A stretch of DNA of 64,000 nucleotides from Cryptomeria japonica. Taxonomy: Eukaryota; Streptophyta; Pinopsida; Cupressales; Cupressaceae. The stretch is from contig NC_081412.1 of the NCBI RefSeq assembly GCF_030272615.1, positions 41,096,791-41,160,790 on the forward strand, read 5' to 3'. Position numbers and translations under genes: made by a program. Positions 22,120 to 32,695 of this stretch are shown one piece after another. Within the stretch, counting starts at the first letter, position 1, and each line of letters starts with the position of its first letter. Below the pieces are notes generated by a model that worked only from the letters and a program-made list of their open reading frames with translations, had not been told where the DNA came from and made no database searches.

Positions 22120-23004
22120 TGTAAGGAAGTTAAGTAGCGGAAACAACTTCCTACACTAACCTTGAGAGGAGGGTAATGCAAAACTTTTTCAGATCATTAC
22201 AACAGTTACAGAAAATAGAAATAGATATAATAGCATTCATACCACAACACAGTGATTTACGTGGGGAAAACCCTTTCGGGAGAAAAACCCCACCCTCCAA
22301 AAGCAGCTCAATATTTTATTTAGCAATCAAAAACAGATTACAAAATACTTGCAGAGCAAGCTCTTCGCAGGAGTAGCACTAATCAGAGATTCAGAGGCAA
22401 CTCAATAGCCATAGGACTCTTACACACAACCTCTATCTCACACACCTCATAAATAGGAGATACAATACAAGAAACCGTCAAACGGTATTACAAAACCATG
22501 GGCTAAAACCACCCAATAAGGTGTAGCCAACCTTATCTCCCTTCTATGACATGTTAAAGCACACATCAACATGTGTCGCTCCCTTTTACAGCTCATTTAT
22601 GTATCCGATACAAATTATTTTTCCTATTTCAGGAGTACAAACTTCCGAAGGCCATAACTTGAGAACCGGGTGTCCGATTGACGAACCGTTTGAAGTGCCA
22701 GAAAGCTCGCGAAGTGCTCTATCACCTCGTAACCCACTTCACCGGTTACGGAAACTTTTCAGGGCGTTTCGGAGCCTCTAAAGTCTCCAAAATTAAGTTT
22801 AAACATTTTATTGCACCCCTCCAAGACGAAAACTTTAATATCTTCAAAACTAGCTGTGACCTTGCGACGCAACTTTACCGGAATGCTTATCTAGCCAACC
22901 AGAAGCTTCAGGGAGAGTTTCGCACCATTTCGTGCTCAAATAAAAACTTACTATAAATAGTAACCTCGCATAAATGCAAGGTTGAGACACCATTTTTCCC
23001 AACA
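22120..23004 (-). repeat. Solo LTR (885 bp) with perfect 5-bp target duplication
   Basis: The segment starts TGTAAGG and ends CCCAACA on the plus strand and is flanked on both sides by CTAAA. It interrupts the unknown ORF, whose coding sense resumes on the far side. Read on the minus strand it begins TGTTGGG and contains a TTTATAGTA box and, near the far end, a GGGTTTTTCTC...GGGTTTTCCCCACG motif common in the R/U5 part of plant LTRs, so the element probably pointed left. No internal region remains, as expected after recombination between two LTRs. Confidence 0.85.
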
Positions 23005-23009
23005 CTAAA
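23005..23009. other. Target-site duplication, right (CTAAA)
   Basis: Identical to 22,115-22,119 on the other side of the solo LTR. Confidence 0.85.
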
Positions 23010-24097
23010 TAACTTCTCAATTCCTCAGACAAATCATATTAACATTTTCTTTGATCATCCGATAAGCAGTATGGATGGTTGCAGTAGGGATACTATTCAT
23101 CCTGCTAGAATGATATACTCGGTATACTATGACCATTGAAGAAAATTTTACTGTGGGGTCATCAATCTCATTAACTATCATAGCTCTTCCATCCCATCGT
23201 GACTTGGTCATCTTTTCAACATCATTCTTAGGAACTGATCTCAATACTAGAATTTCACTTGTGGAACACAATCCAATTACTACATGAATCACTTCCTTAG
23301 TGATCTTATGTGGTCGATCAAGCCACATAAACTAGTCATTCACATGCCTCAAAACATATCTCACAAGATCATCATCAAAATTATTAATAGAATTCAGTGC
23401 ATGGTGAAAACCTTTATCGGTAACATTCTTAAACTATTCCTTCAACAATCCATCCTTATTACACATTTCCCTATATTAATCAAATATAGTATAAATTCCA
23501 AGATCTTCCAACTTACAGTGAATGCAGGATCTAATATCCTCTACATGCAAAACTCCATATGAGACTCCAGATAAGGCTTTGATGGGATCAGTTTCAATGG
23601 ATTTAAAAGGGTGCCTCTTAAACTCTGGAAGAGGCCTGACTGTAACATCTACCAAATATGGTGCATCCATCTTCAGAGATTCGGACTTAGAAACAAATAA
23701 CAGGATTTATCAAATAAATACCTTTCAATGCTTCCACAACTAGGGTTGCAATACTAAGAATGCACTTTCACCAATTATGGATCATAGATCACTCCAAAAT
23801 GCTTCTCACAAAAGCTCTTTTCTTCTCTTTTTGCTCTCTAGGTGCTCTCAAGAATGCAAAGTGACAAATGATATTCAAAAAGTCCTTTTATTTGCTCAAT
23901 ACCTAGTGCATTAAATGTTATTTCCGGTTGTCTAAACAAACAAACCCTAAAACACCATTCAACATACTACTGGTTATCATACCACATCAAACCTACCGGT
24001 TTGATCAAAAAATCATTTCACAATATCATAATGCATCAAGATATGTAGATTTATCTTACCGCACATCATATAGGGGGTCTGGAAATGGATCTGGCAT

Positions 24098-24116
24098 TAA
24101 GCTCCCCCTAAGCCTT
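24098..24116 (-). other. Polypurine-like run after the zinc-knuckle ORF
   Basis: On the minus strand GGCTTAGGGGGAGCTTA follows the zinc-knuckle ORF stop by about 10 bp. The same CTTAGGGGGAGC word follows the RNase H end of the copia element at about 32,390-32,402. It may be a relic of a copia 3' region or an internal priming tract. No LTR follows directly. Confidence 0.4.
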
Positions 24117-24124
24117 TTAACAAC

Positions 24125-25330
24125 TTAGTTTGTCGATGATGAGTTCTCCACACTAGGTGAAGAATTAGGATCTTCTGATGGTTTGTCTTCAATTTTCTCA
24201 TCACTCTTCTTTTTCCAGATCTTGTTCATCTCTACTCTGGTCTCTTCCACATCAACTTTCTTTTTCCCTTTTTGGTCAATAGATTGATTTATCGATTGAC
24301 CCATTTTAGCTCTGCAAAACTTTACAAGGTGTCCCAGTTGGTGACAATGAAAACATGTCATACTAGATGCTCTCCAGGGTCCAACATTGCCTCTACCAGT
24401 CCTTCTGCAATTCAAAGCTACATGACCGTAATTATGACAAATTGTGCAAATCACATTCATTCTCTTTTCCATCTCATAGGGACTAGATCGGTTAGCATAG
24501 GGTCTTTACCAATTTGCATTTCTCTAGTCATTAAAAGTTCTTTGCCAATCTCCACTAGATCTCTGATTCATGTGGGGTGTCAGATTATTTGCTCCATACC
24601 TGCATTCAACAACTCTATGCCCAAACATGTTGCAAGTGTAACAATAAACATTAAAGGTTCTAGGTTTGTATCCTTGATAGGCATTAGGTCTATAACCATT
24701 AACAACATTAGATCTACAAACATTAGCAGTATGTCCTGACTTATGACAATTAAAGCATACTAGTTTGTAGGGTTTCCTACCGGTGGATTTCTGGATCTTA
24801 GGTGCAGATTTACCTTCATGCATGATGTATTTGGTTTGCAAGTGTTTCATTAGCATCAACAAGTTCCTTTGTAAGATCTTCATTCTTTTTCATCAGGATT
24901 TCTCTTAGAGACATTGCCATGTCTAGATAAGCCTTTATTTATTATTTTTCTTCTTGTTCCTCATGAAGATGATGATACAGGATTCCAACCTCCTGGTTCA
25001 ACTTAAATATCTCATGTTCTTTTTCTTTGATCTTGTCTTCAGTTGTCTTCCTTGCTTCAAGCTCTTGACTCATCCTGATGGTTAGGGCTTCCAACTGTCT
25101 CCTCAGGTTTTCCTTCTCATCATTCAATTTTTCAACTTTAGTCACCAATGCATCCATGTTTTCTTCATTAGAAGAACTATTTTTAGTAAACTCCATCAAT
25201 TGTTCTACAAGATCTCTTTTCTTAGAAAGTGAGGCTTTATACTTGCCCTTCAATGTATCTAGGGCTTCCTCAGCTTCTGCAAGCCAGTTAGACATCTCTC
25301 TATAACTCATGTCCCCCATCATAGCCTTAG
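24125..25330 (-). pseudogene. Gag-like coiled-coil protein with four CCHC zinc knuckles
   Basis: Starting near 25,319 (MMGDMSYREMSNWLAEAEEA), the ORF gives a long heptad-patterned coiled coil to about 24,945 (including EKLNDEKENLRRQLEALTIR). A further helical segment in shifted frames leads to four knuckles of the form C-X2-C-X4-H-X4-C: CFNCHKSGHTANVC (about 24,765), CYTCNMFGHRVVEC (24,645), CTICHNYGHVALNC (24,455) and CFHCHQLGHLVKFC (24,345). It ends in a Lys/Glu/Ser-rich tail with a stop at 24,125. Knuckles of this type bind retroelement RNA in Gag. Four knuckles and a long coiled coil are more than copia or gypsy Gag normally has. One stop (near 24,942) and two frame changes disrupt it. 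It lies directly inside the 5' LTR and primer site on the same strand, the usual place of gag. Confidence 0.65.
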
Positions 25331-25367
25331 GTATCTTTCCCAAGAGGTTAATCCTTAAGGGAATTAG

Positions 25368-25379
25368 GCTCTGATACCA
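25368..25379 (-). other. Primer-binding site (initiator Met-tRNA type)
   Basis: On the minus strand TGGTATCAGAGC, the standard complement of the 3' end of plant initiator Met-tRNA, starts two bases after the CA end of the LTR. It fixes the strand and the LTR border of the minus-strand element. Confidence 0.85.
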
Positions 25380-25381
25380 AT

Positions 25382-26542
25382 TGATAAACTTATAAGGCAC
25401 TAAGAGGGGGGGTGAATTAGTGCAAGCAAAAACAACACCACAGATCTAATCACCACTTTAAATAACTTAAAGCTTAATAAACATACAAGAAATATCACCA
25501 CATAAGCTAACACCCAATATATCAAGCTCCACATAACACAAATATTTATATGTGGAAACCCAAAAGGGAAAAACCACGATGGGAGTTAATACCCACAAGA
25601 TTCACTATTTGCAAAATAGAAATCTTTGACTGGTTAAGATCAAACAAATATGCTCAGTTAGGAGTAGACCTTATTAGGAGTCACCCGGTTAAGGGATTTA
25701 CCTCAGCCCTAAGCTTTGCCCTATTAGGAGAAACCTCGCAAGAGGATTTAGACTCAATTTAATGAGCTACCCTGTTAGGGGATTTACAATTTTAGGCCTG
25801 TTAGGACCTACCTAGTTAAGGGATTTGACTACTACAACTTTTAGGAAAATAATAGTAAAGTGATTTGCATGTAGCACCTCTATGCTTGATAAGATCCACT
25901 TAAATTCTTCTCAATATATCAATAACACATCCATACAGAGCTTCTCATATTACCACTCAATCAAACTCTCAATATTCGCTTTCTATCTCATACTACATCT
26001 CATAACTCATCACACTTTTTATAGACATCAACTTAGTCAGACAACAACCTTGGAATAATTTCCTAGGTTCAATAAATCTAGTCAATCTTGCACTACATCC
26101 TTTACTTATGTCGACCACCGACATAACAACTCAAAAATAAAACATAACGAGTACCGGTTTACCGATCTTGGTGACTTTGTTCTATCGGTTAGATGTTCTT
26201 CATGATTGTCTACTCTGTACATCATAACTTTCTCATCATGTTCAATATGTCGTTGCGGTGTGAAACATAGCAGTAAGTACCTTCCTCCAACATTCCTGCA
26301 AAACCACATCAGCTAACTCTTTATTGATCGCTCATACCATTTTCTTGAATACAACTCTATTCTAGTTTACCAGTTGAAGTCCTATTTGCCAGTTCATTGG
26401 TAAATTGTCTCCTCTAACGGTTATGCTTTATTGGTTGGCCTAAAAGACTTAGATGACTATCAAAGCATAGTTTCCATCAATGACAACATAAAACAAGTCA
26501 TCGATCAACCTATTACATCAAAACATCATCATCAAGCCAACA
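25382..26542 (-). repeat. 5' LTR of the minus-strand element (1,161 bp)
   Basis: It runs TGTTGGCTTG to TTTATCA on the minus strand and is bounded by the primer site on the left. Its middle carries the same short words as the copia LTRs (GTGGGTATTAACTCCCATCG, AAATCCCTTAACCGGGTGAC and CCTAATAGG-type palindromes), in inverted orientation relative to them. The two LTR groups are therefore related but distinct. The right flank of 65 bp (26,543-26,607) separates it from the copia element. Confidence 0.75.
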
Positions 26543-26607
26543 ATATTATCAATCCCATACATACCTTTAATACCTAAACATGCTTTCCTAGTATAGATGC
26601 AATGTTG

Positions 26608-28299
26608 TGTTGGCATTTGGCATAACTGATGCAAATGAGGTGATGCAGTTGAACATGGATGACTACATCGGTAAAGGATAGAAGTCTATTTGTGATGAAG
26701 AGATTGAGATTCTATAAATAGATGACATGAACAGTTATTTGTGTTGTTATTGATGGCAACTCATGGCAAATGATGTTCCTATTGTTCCTAATGTCTTGTT
26801 TTGTCATCTTAGTGATTTGGTTTACCGGAAGACAAGGTTTATCGAAAGGAAACTAATGTCTATGAAATAGGACTTTAACTGGTAAAGTAGAGTTGTTTTG
26901 ATTGGATCGGTCGATCGACGATGATTGGTGATTTGTGGTTTTGATGGTGAACTTGTATCATGGAAAGATGTATATGACCGGAACTGGAACTTGTGCAAAT
27001 TACCAGAAGGCATGTTTTAAATCTTTGATGAAGTTTTGCTAAGGTTTTAGTAGGGTTTAATAGTGGTGAAGAAATCATCAAATCGGTGAAGATTTATGTT
27101 ATGATGGTGATAGATGGAGAGTCTACATGAAGTTGGTAGCATGACACAACCCAAGTGAAAATATTTTATTTCTATTTTGGTGTAATTTAAGGAAGAATTT
27201 CTTGGGAATCAGTGAAACACATAGTAGATTCTTTTGAGGATACAGATCTGATTCTGTGATGGGTTATGATCAACCGACGATTGATATTGCATTGTAATTT
27301 GTTGTAATGATTTGTATAATGATCTGTGATGATCTCTTGTGAGTTGAATTGTAAATTCAAGATGTAATTAGGGTTTTGTGGCCTACCTTGTTGAGATGGC
27401 TATTTTGGATGACACAGTTGATGTTTATTGTGTCGGTGGTTTTAGAGAATGTGTTAAGCCATCCAAGTGAAGTGTGAGATCTGCCTGAGAGTTGCAGAGT
27501 GTTGTGTATAATTGGATTTGATCAAGAAAGTAGAGAAGTACAAGTAAATAGATCATTTTCTTACTGTTGTTCCCTAATAGTTGCAGCAGGTTAAATCCAT
27601 TAACTGGATAGGTCCTAACAAGCCTTAAACATTTAAGTCCCCTAATAGGGAATCTCTCAAAAGAGTGTTAAATCCTCTCATGAGGTTGATCCTAATAGAT
27701 CATCAAGCTCCTAACTGGGTTGCAAGGCAAATCCCTTAACCGGGTGACTCCTAATAGGGTTTGCTCTTAACCCAGTGTATTATAAGCTCCTAACAGGGCG
27801 TACTTCAAAAGAGTACAAATATTTGTGGGTGCCAACTCCCACTGTGATTTTTCCCTATTTGGGTTTCCACACCAAAAAATTATGGTGTTCATGTGTGGAA
27901 TGTTTTTCATGTGATGTTCTTTGTTTATGTTTCATTTCATGCATTATTTTTGAGGCACCGGTTATGATGTTTTATCATAAGTTTATTAGTGGTTACCGAT
28001 ACTGATAAGGAGTTGTTTGAGAAACTATTTGATTTGACTAAGAAGGTTAATGAGTTCGTAAATGATCAAGTTTATATGATTGCTTTGAAGGTGAAAGTGT
28101 TGATAGTTGTGGTAAATGATTTGATTAATGTGTTAAGAAAATCTAATAAAGAGGTTGTTAGATTTGATTAAAGAAGTTGAGACATTTGTTAAATGATTTC
28201 AGATCAAAGATAATTTTGTTTATTGAGTTAAAGTTTCAATTGGTCGTAATACTAATTCACCCCCCTCTCAGTATTAACCAGATCCTCATAGGATTAACA
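26608..28299 (+). repeat. Copia 5' LTR (1,692 bp)
   Basis: TGTTGGCATTTGG to GGATTAACA, collinear with 32,696-34,337. A TATA box CTATAAATAG lies at 26,713-26,721, about 105 bp from the start. From 27,570 to 27,810 the LTR is filled with short CCTAATAGG/CCTAACAGG/CCTAACTGGG words. The end is set by the primer site two bases further on. Confidence 0.92.
26713..26721 (+). promoter_or_regulatory. Copia LTR TATA box
   Basis: CTATAAATAG in the 5' LTR. The same place in the 3' LTR (about 32,786-32,795) reads CTATGAATAG, so only the 5' copy keeps the consensus. Confidence 0.55.
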
Positions 28300-28301
28300 A
28301 T

Positions 28302-28313
28302 TGGTATCAGAGA
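28302..28313 (+). other. Copia primer-binding site
   Basis: TGGTATCAGAGA, eleven of twelve bases of the plant initiator Met-tRNA complement, two bases after the 5' LTR. Confidence 0.9.
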
Positions 28314-28373
28314 TTTGGTCCTCTGTGTGCAGAAAGCCTAACGGCTTGAGGATAATATTTTGAGGAATTCAAG

Positions 28374-29436
28374 ATGATAAAGAAAGAGGGTCCCAAGTTC
28401 AACAAGGATAACTACAAGATCTGGAAAGATAGAATGAAGGTCTACATCAAAGCTCTTTGTGCACAATATTGGAAGCAAGTTGAAACAACATATGTTGCTC
28501 CTACCACTACTCCCTTGACATCGGATGAAATCAGAGAGAAGCAAGATAACATGCAAGCCCTATTAGCTATTGTAAGTACTTTATCTAATTCAGAATATAT
28601 TGATGTTCAAGGATTGGAAACTATAGGTGAGGTTTGGGAAAAGTTAGAGACAATTTATGGAGGAGATGAGCATGTTCAAAGAGCCAAAGAGGAAAACTTG
28701 AGAGGAAAGTTTGATGACATGAGAATGCTTGAAGGAGAGAATATTGCATAGTATGGTCAGAGAATCAAAGAAGTTATTGGTGACATAAAGAGTGCTGGAG
28801 GTAAAATAGAAGATGATGCTATAGTAAGTAAAATGCTCAGAACTCTTCAACCTCAGTATTCTATAAGAGTATCGACAATCCAAGAACTTAGATCTATTTC
28901 AAAGGATAAGTTAACTACTGATTCATTGATTGGTAAGCTTACAACTTTTGAGTTAAATAGTTTTGACAATAGTGTGACAAAATCTACTGAATCTGCCTTT
29001 AAAGCTTCTATTACTAGTTCATCTGCTAGAAAAGAAAAAGATATATGTCAAAATCATGAGTACAGGACAAGTCATGGAAGCAACCAGGGAAATGAAGACA
29101 ATGAAGATCAAGTGATGGAACTTGAGGCACTTTTAGCAAATATAATTCCAAGAGGCACTGGTAAGTATAAAGGAAAGCTACCTTTGAAGTGTTTCTCTTG
29201 TAGTAAAATTGGTCATATTGCTTCTAATTGCCCTAACACCGATAAGAAAGAGAAGTTTAGAAGATTCAAAGGAAAGGACAAGAAACATCGTTATGTTGTA
29301 GTAGATGAAGGTGTGACCGATGAGGAGTCGGAAGAAGAAGATGACAATGAAGAAATTGTGTTTGTAGCCGTGAAGGAGGAATTGTCTGATGAAAGGGCAC
29401 TAGTATCTCATATGGAGAATAATGATGAATGGATTA
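28374..29436 (+). pseudogene. Copia Gag with one CCHC knuckle, one premature stop
   Basis: The ATG at 28,374 opens a frame that runs, with a single in-frame TAG at 28,749-28,751, to the protease. The start (NKDNYKIWKDRMKVYIKAL) is the copia Gag N-terminus; about residues 60-130 match the UBN2/Gag region (QALLAIVSTLSNSEY, GEVWEKLETIYGG). The knuckle CFSCSKIGHIASNC lies at about 29,190-29,231. An acidic linker precedes the protease. Gag packages element RNA in virus-like particles. The stop reads as Gln (CAG to TAG) in this family, so it is a single transition. Confidence 0.85.
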
Positions 29437-29560
29437 TAGACAGTGGTTGCTCACACCACATGACCAGAGATAAAAGTAAGTTCATAACCCTTAATGAATT
29501 TGATGGAGTGGTTGTTAAATTTGGAAATAACTCTCCTTGCATGCAAAATTCTTGGAGGTA
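29437..29560 (+). pseudogene. Copia protease, truncated by an internal deletion
   Basis: WIIDSGCSHHMT near 29,430-29,465 carries the aspartic protease Asp-Ser-Gly. After KFGNNSPCM the reading jumps to KILGGNGELI in another frame, with about 40 codons expected of the family missing between them. The junction at about 29,540 therefore combines a deletion and a frame change. Confidence 0.8.
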
Positions 29561-30765
29561 ATGGTGAACTGATTGCTACCGGGAAGCAAAATAGAGGTAA
29601 CTTATTCCATTTGAATAGTAATATTAATAATTGTTTAGTTGCAAGAATGGAAGATAGTTGGTTGTGGCATAAAATATGTTGCCATGTTAATTTTGATAAT
29701 TTGGTTAAGATAAGCAAGTCAAGTGTTGTAAGAGGATTACCCAAACTTGTCAAACCAGATAGTGTGATATGAAAAGATTGTCAAATTGGTAAGATGACCT
29801 CTATTTCTAAGAATGTTTTAGATTTGGTACATACTGATCTTTGTGGCCCTATGAGAACAAAGAGTTATTACGGTGATAGGTATTTCATGATCTTCATTGA
29901 TGATTATTCTAAAATGACGTGGGTGACATTTTTGAGAGAGAAATCAGATGCATTTAATAAATTTAAATAATTTAAAGCTCTAGTTGAGAAGGAAAATGGT
30001 AAGAACATGAAGTGTTTAAGATCAGATCGAGGAGGTGAATTCAAATCTGATGAATTTGTTAAGTATTGTGATGAATAGGGTATTAAAAGACAAATGTCTA
30101 CTCTAAGGACACCACAAAAAAATGGCATAGCAGAAAGGATGAACAAAACAATAGTTGAAGTTGCAAGAACCATGTTATTATAGGGTAATTTATCCAAAAT
30201 GTTTTGGAGAGAAGCAATTAGTATTGTTGTATACACTCTAAACCGGGTACTGGTAAAGAGAGGTAACAATAAGACAACCTATGAGCTATGGTATGGAAGA
30301 ACACCTTGTGTAAGTTATTTTAAATTTTGTGGAAGTCAATGTTTTATTGAGAGAGATAACTGCACTGAGAAATTTGATGCAAAATCTGATGAGGGAATTT
30401 TTATTGGTTACTCTTATAAGAGTAAAGCATATAAATGTTACAATAAGAGAACTAAGAAAATTGTTGTAAGTGCTAATGCAGAAGTTAATGATCTATTTGA
30501 TAAGTTTGAAGGTACAAGTAGATCAAAACATGAAAATAATGACAATGAGGAAAAGTTTGTGATCATTGAACCGGAAGCAAAGAATAATGAAGAACCAACA
30601 AATATAGAATTGGATGATCAACTGGTAAGCGATGACAGTGAGGAAGAACATGAAGAACTTGATGAAGAAGATGTAAAATTGGCACATGAAATACTAAGAT
30701 ATGTCAGATTGAATCATTCACAAGAGCAGATAATTGGTGACAAGAATACAGGTGTGCAAACCTAG
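29545..30765 (+). pseudogene. Copia integrase and linker, several premature stops
   Basis: In frame 1: the GAG-pre-integrase part (SWLWHKICCHVNFDNLVKIS, about 29,655-29,715), then the integrase core with HTDLCGPMRTKSYYGD (29,830), DDYSKMTWV (29,898), SDRGGEF (30,025) and TPQKNGIAERMN (30,108), and the C-terminal KFCGSQCF, FIGYSYKSKAYKC region to about 30,450. A long acidic linker follows. Integrase joins cDNA to chromosomes; the core D-D-E residues appear present. Stops at 29,770-29,772, 29,968-29,970, 30,076-30,078 and 30,181-30,183 break it. At least three of these read as Gln codons (CAG or CAA) in the family. Confidence 0.85.
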
Positions 30766-32415
30766 AGAAAGATCTGAGAGAACTCATGTTTGATATCTAC
30801 AATTGAACCCAAGACAGTTAAGGAAACACTAAAGGATGATGATTGGGTGAATGCAATGAATGAAGAATTAGATCAATTTGAGAAGAATCAGACATGGTCA
30901 CTAGTTGCTAGACTAGAGGATAAGATTGTAATTGGAACAAAATGGGTCTTTAGGAATAAATTGGATGAAGAAGGAAAGATTGTAAGAAACAAGGCAAGGT
31001 TAGTCTGCAAAGGGTATGCTCAAGAGGAAGGTGAGGATTATGGTGAAACTTTGCACCTGTTGCTAGATTAGAAGGAGTAAGGATATTGGTGTCATTTGTT
31101 GCATATAAGGGATTCAAATTTTACCAAATGGATGTCAAGTCAGCCTTTCTAAATGGGATTCTAGAAGAAGTATATATTGAACAGCCAGATGGATTTTCCT
31201 TGATTGGTGATAAAGATATGGTGTGTAAATTGCACAAAGCACTATATGGTCTAGAGTAGGCACTGAGAGCATGGTATGAGAGATTACATGCACATTTGAT
31301 CAAAATTGGATTCCAACATACCAGTAAGGACAACAACATTTATTTGAAGACTGATGGAGACAAGATGCTGATAGTAGAAGTATTTGTTGATGACATAATT
31401 TTTGGTGGAAATAATGATATGTATATGGACTTTGCTGATATAATGAAAAGGGAATTTGAAATGTCTCTAATCGGTGAAATCAAGTTCTTTATTGGCTTAC
31501 AAGTCCAACAACTAGATGGTGGCATATTTATTTGTTAGACCAATTATATCAAAGAGGTGTTGAAGACTTTCGGCATGTAAGACTGCAAACTGGTTGGAAC
31601 ACCAATGGTGACAGGCTGCAAGTTGTCAAAGGAAGAAAATTCCCTTGTTGTTAGTGAAAAAGAGTAAAAATCTATGATTGGTAAGCTACACTATGTTGTC
31701 CACAGTAGACTAGACATTGTTCATGCTATTGGATTAGTGGCTATAATTCAAAAAGAGCCTAAGGAGAGTCACATGGTGGTTGTGGAGAGATTTTTTCGAT
31801 ATCTCAAAAGCATAGTAGACTATGGTTTATGGTATCCCTATAAAGGAGATTTTACTTGGGGTGTCTTTACTGATGCTGATTGGGAAAGTAATGTGGATGA
31901 TTGGAAAAGCACAACCAGTGAAGCTTTTCTACTTGGAGGAAGATTAGTCACACGGACAAGAAAGAAACAAACTTGTGTTTCTCAATCTACAGTTGAAGCA
32001 GAGTATGTAGTTGCATCCATGAATTGCACACAGGCAATATGGATGAGACATGTGCTAGAAGGATTCAAGCTAGATATGTCTGAACTGATGACTATCTATT
32101 TTTTATAATACCAGTGCAATGAACATTTATAAGAATCTTGTACTTCATTCCAAAATCAAGCACATTGAATTGAAGTATCACTTCCAAAGGGAATGAGTTC
32201 AAGAAAAGGAGGCGAAGATGGAATATGTGAAGAGTAAAGATCAATTAGCTGATATCATTACTAAGCCCTTACCAAAGGCTACCTTTGAGTTTCTTAGAGG
32301 TACTGGAAGAACTAGAATGATGGAGATCCATCAACCTTGTGGATTTCATGTTTATTTTTCACTAAGGATTGATGAAGGTATAGGCTACTCCTTAGGGGGA
32401 GCAAGTCTGATGTAA
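30766..32415 (+). pseudogene. Copia reverse transcriptase and RNase H, frameshifted
   Basis: The RT begins near 30,790 (STIEPKTVKETLKDDDWVNA), with WVFRNKLDEEGKIVRNKARL at 30,945. A one-base loss near 31,053 shifts the frame just before [11 protein letters not shown] then continues with [16 protein letters not shown] (31,121), the catalytic FVDDIIFGG (31,383) and FFIGLQVQQLDGGIF. RNase H follows with FTDADWESNVDDWKSTTS (31,866) and QSTVEAEYVVASMN (31,985). An extra T in the run near 32,098 shifts the frame again, with SKDQLADIITKPLPK in the last segment and the end near 32,415. Stops lie near 30,763, 31,258, 31,536, 31,578 and 31,665. RT copies the element RNA; RNase H removes the template. 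Confidence 0.88.
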
Positions 32416-32683
32416 ATTTCTAATTTAATGCTCTCTTATAATTTTTCTGATTTGAGTAGCAGAAAAGATGGAAGAAGACAAGTGATGCATTTACATATTT
32501 GGCATTATTTTTAAAGAGGGAGAAGAAAAGAATAGAAATCAAATATGGCAGATACGGGAGAAGTTGAAGATCAGAAGATCATATTGAGTGAAGCATTGGT
32601 TAAGGGGGAGATGACAAAAGGAGGAGAATCGACAGATGATGATGTTACTCTGATTGTATCTGATCAGTGTTACCATCAGTTCT

Positions 32684-32694
32684 AAAGGGGTAGA
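32684..32694 (+). other. Copia polypurine tract
   Basis: AAAGGGGTAGA immediately precedes the 3' LTR. Confidence 0.8.
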
Positions 32695-32695
32695 T

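Larger units (their letters stand above)
21690..23670 (-). pseudogene. Conserved unknown ORF of the minus-strand element, split by a solo LTR
   Basis: The ATG at 23,670 follows a plausible leader. The protein starts MDAPYLVDVTVRPLPEFK, continues through LHVEDIRSCIHCKLEDLGIY and a degraded stretch to MWLDRPHKITKEVIHVVIGL and RWDGRAMIVNEIDDPTVKF, then YRVYHSSRMNSIPTATIHTA before a stop near 23,020. Left of the solo LTR the same protein resumes at about 22,105 (LESIKKDKRLKFKYGQL) and runs, with stops and lost bases, to KRYKDTIYFLVDT and MEAVDPRITWVMPMGYKFEE near 21,720. The continuity across the insert shows one long ORF of probably over 400 codons. I do not recognise a domain; it recalls unnamed repeat-borne proteins of plant genomes. 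It is broken by at least six stops, one solo LTR and truncation at 21,690. Confidence 0.55.
21690..26542 (-). mobile_element. Unusual minus-strand LTR element with two non-pol ORFs, truncated at its 3' end
   Basis: The right end is a 1,161-bp LTR (25,382-26,542) reading TGTTGGCTTG...TTTATCA on the minus strand, followed two bases later by a primer site (TGGTATCAGAGC, 25,368-25,379) complementary to plant initiator Met-tRNA. The internal part codes for a coiled-coil/zinc-knuckle protein and then, after a promoter-like gap, a second conserved unknown ORF. No protease, integrase, reverse transcriptase or RNase H was seen. The left end is lost at 21,690 where a plus-strand gypsy-type LTR begins. 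The LTR shares motifs with the Ty1/copia LTRs at 26,608 and 32,696 (inverted relative to them), so this may be a non-autonomous relative mobilised by copia enzymes. A solo LTR is nested in it at 22,120-23,004. Confidence 0.6.

Noticed and set aside
22551-22956. Two overlapping open frames of 76 and 92 codons
   Set aside because: They lie wholly inside the solo LTR and read in the sense opposite to its probable orientation.
29451-30269. Minus-strand frames of 100 and 121 codons
   Set aside because: They are shadows of the copia protease and integrase, whose motifs are on the plus strand.
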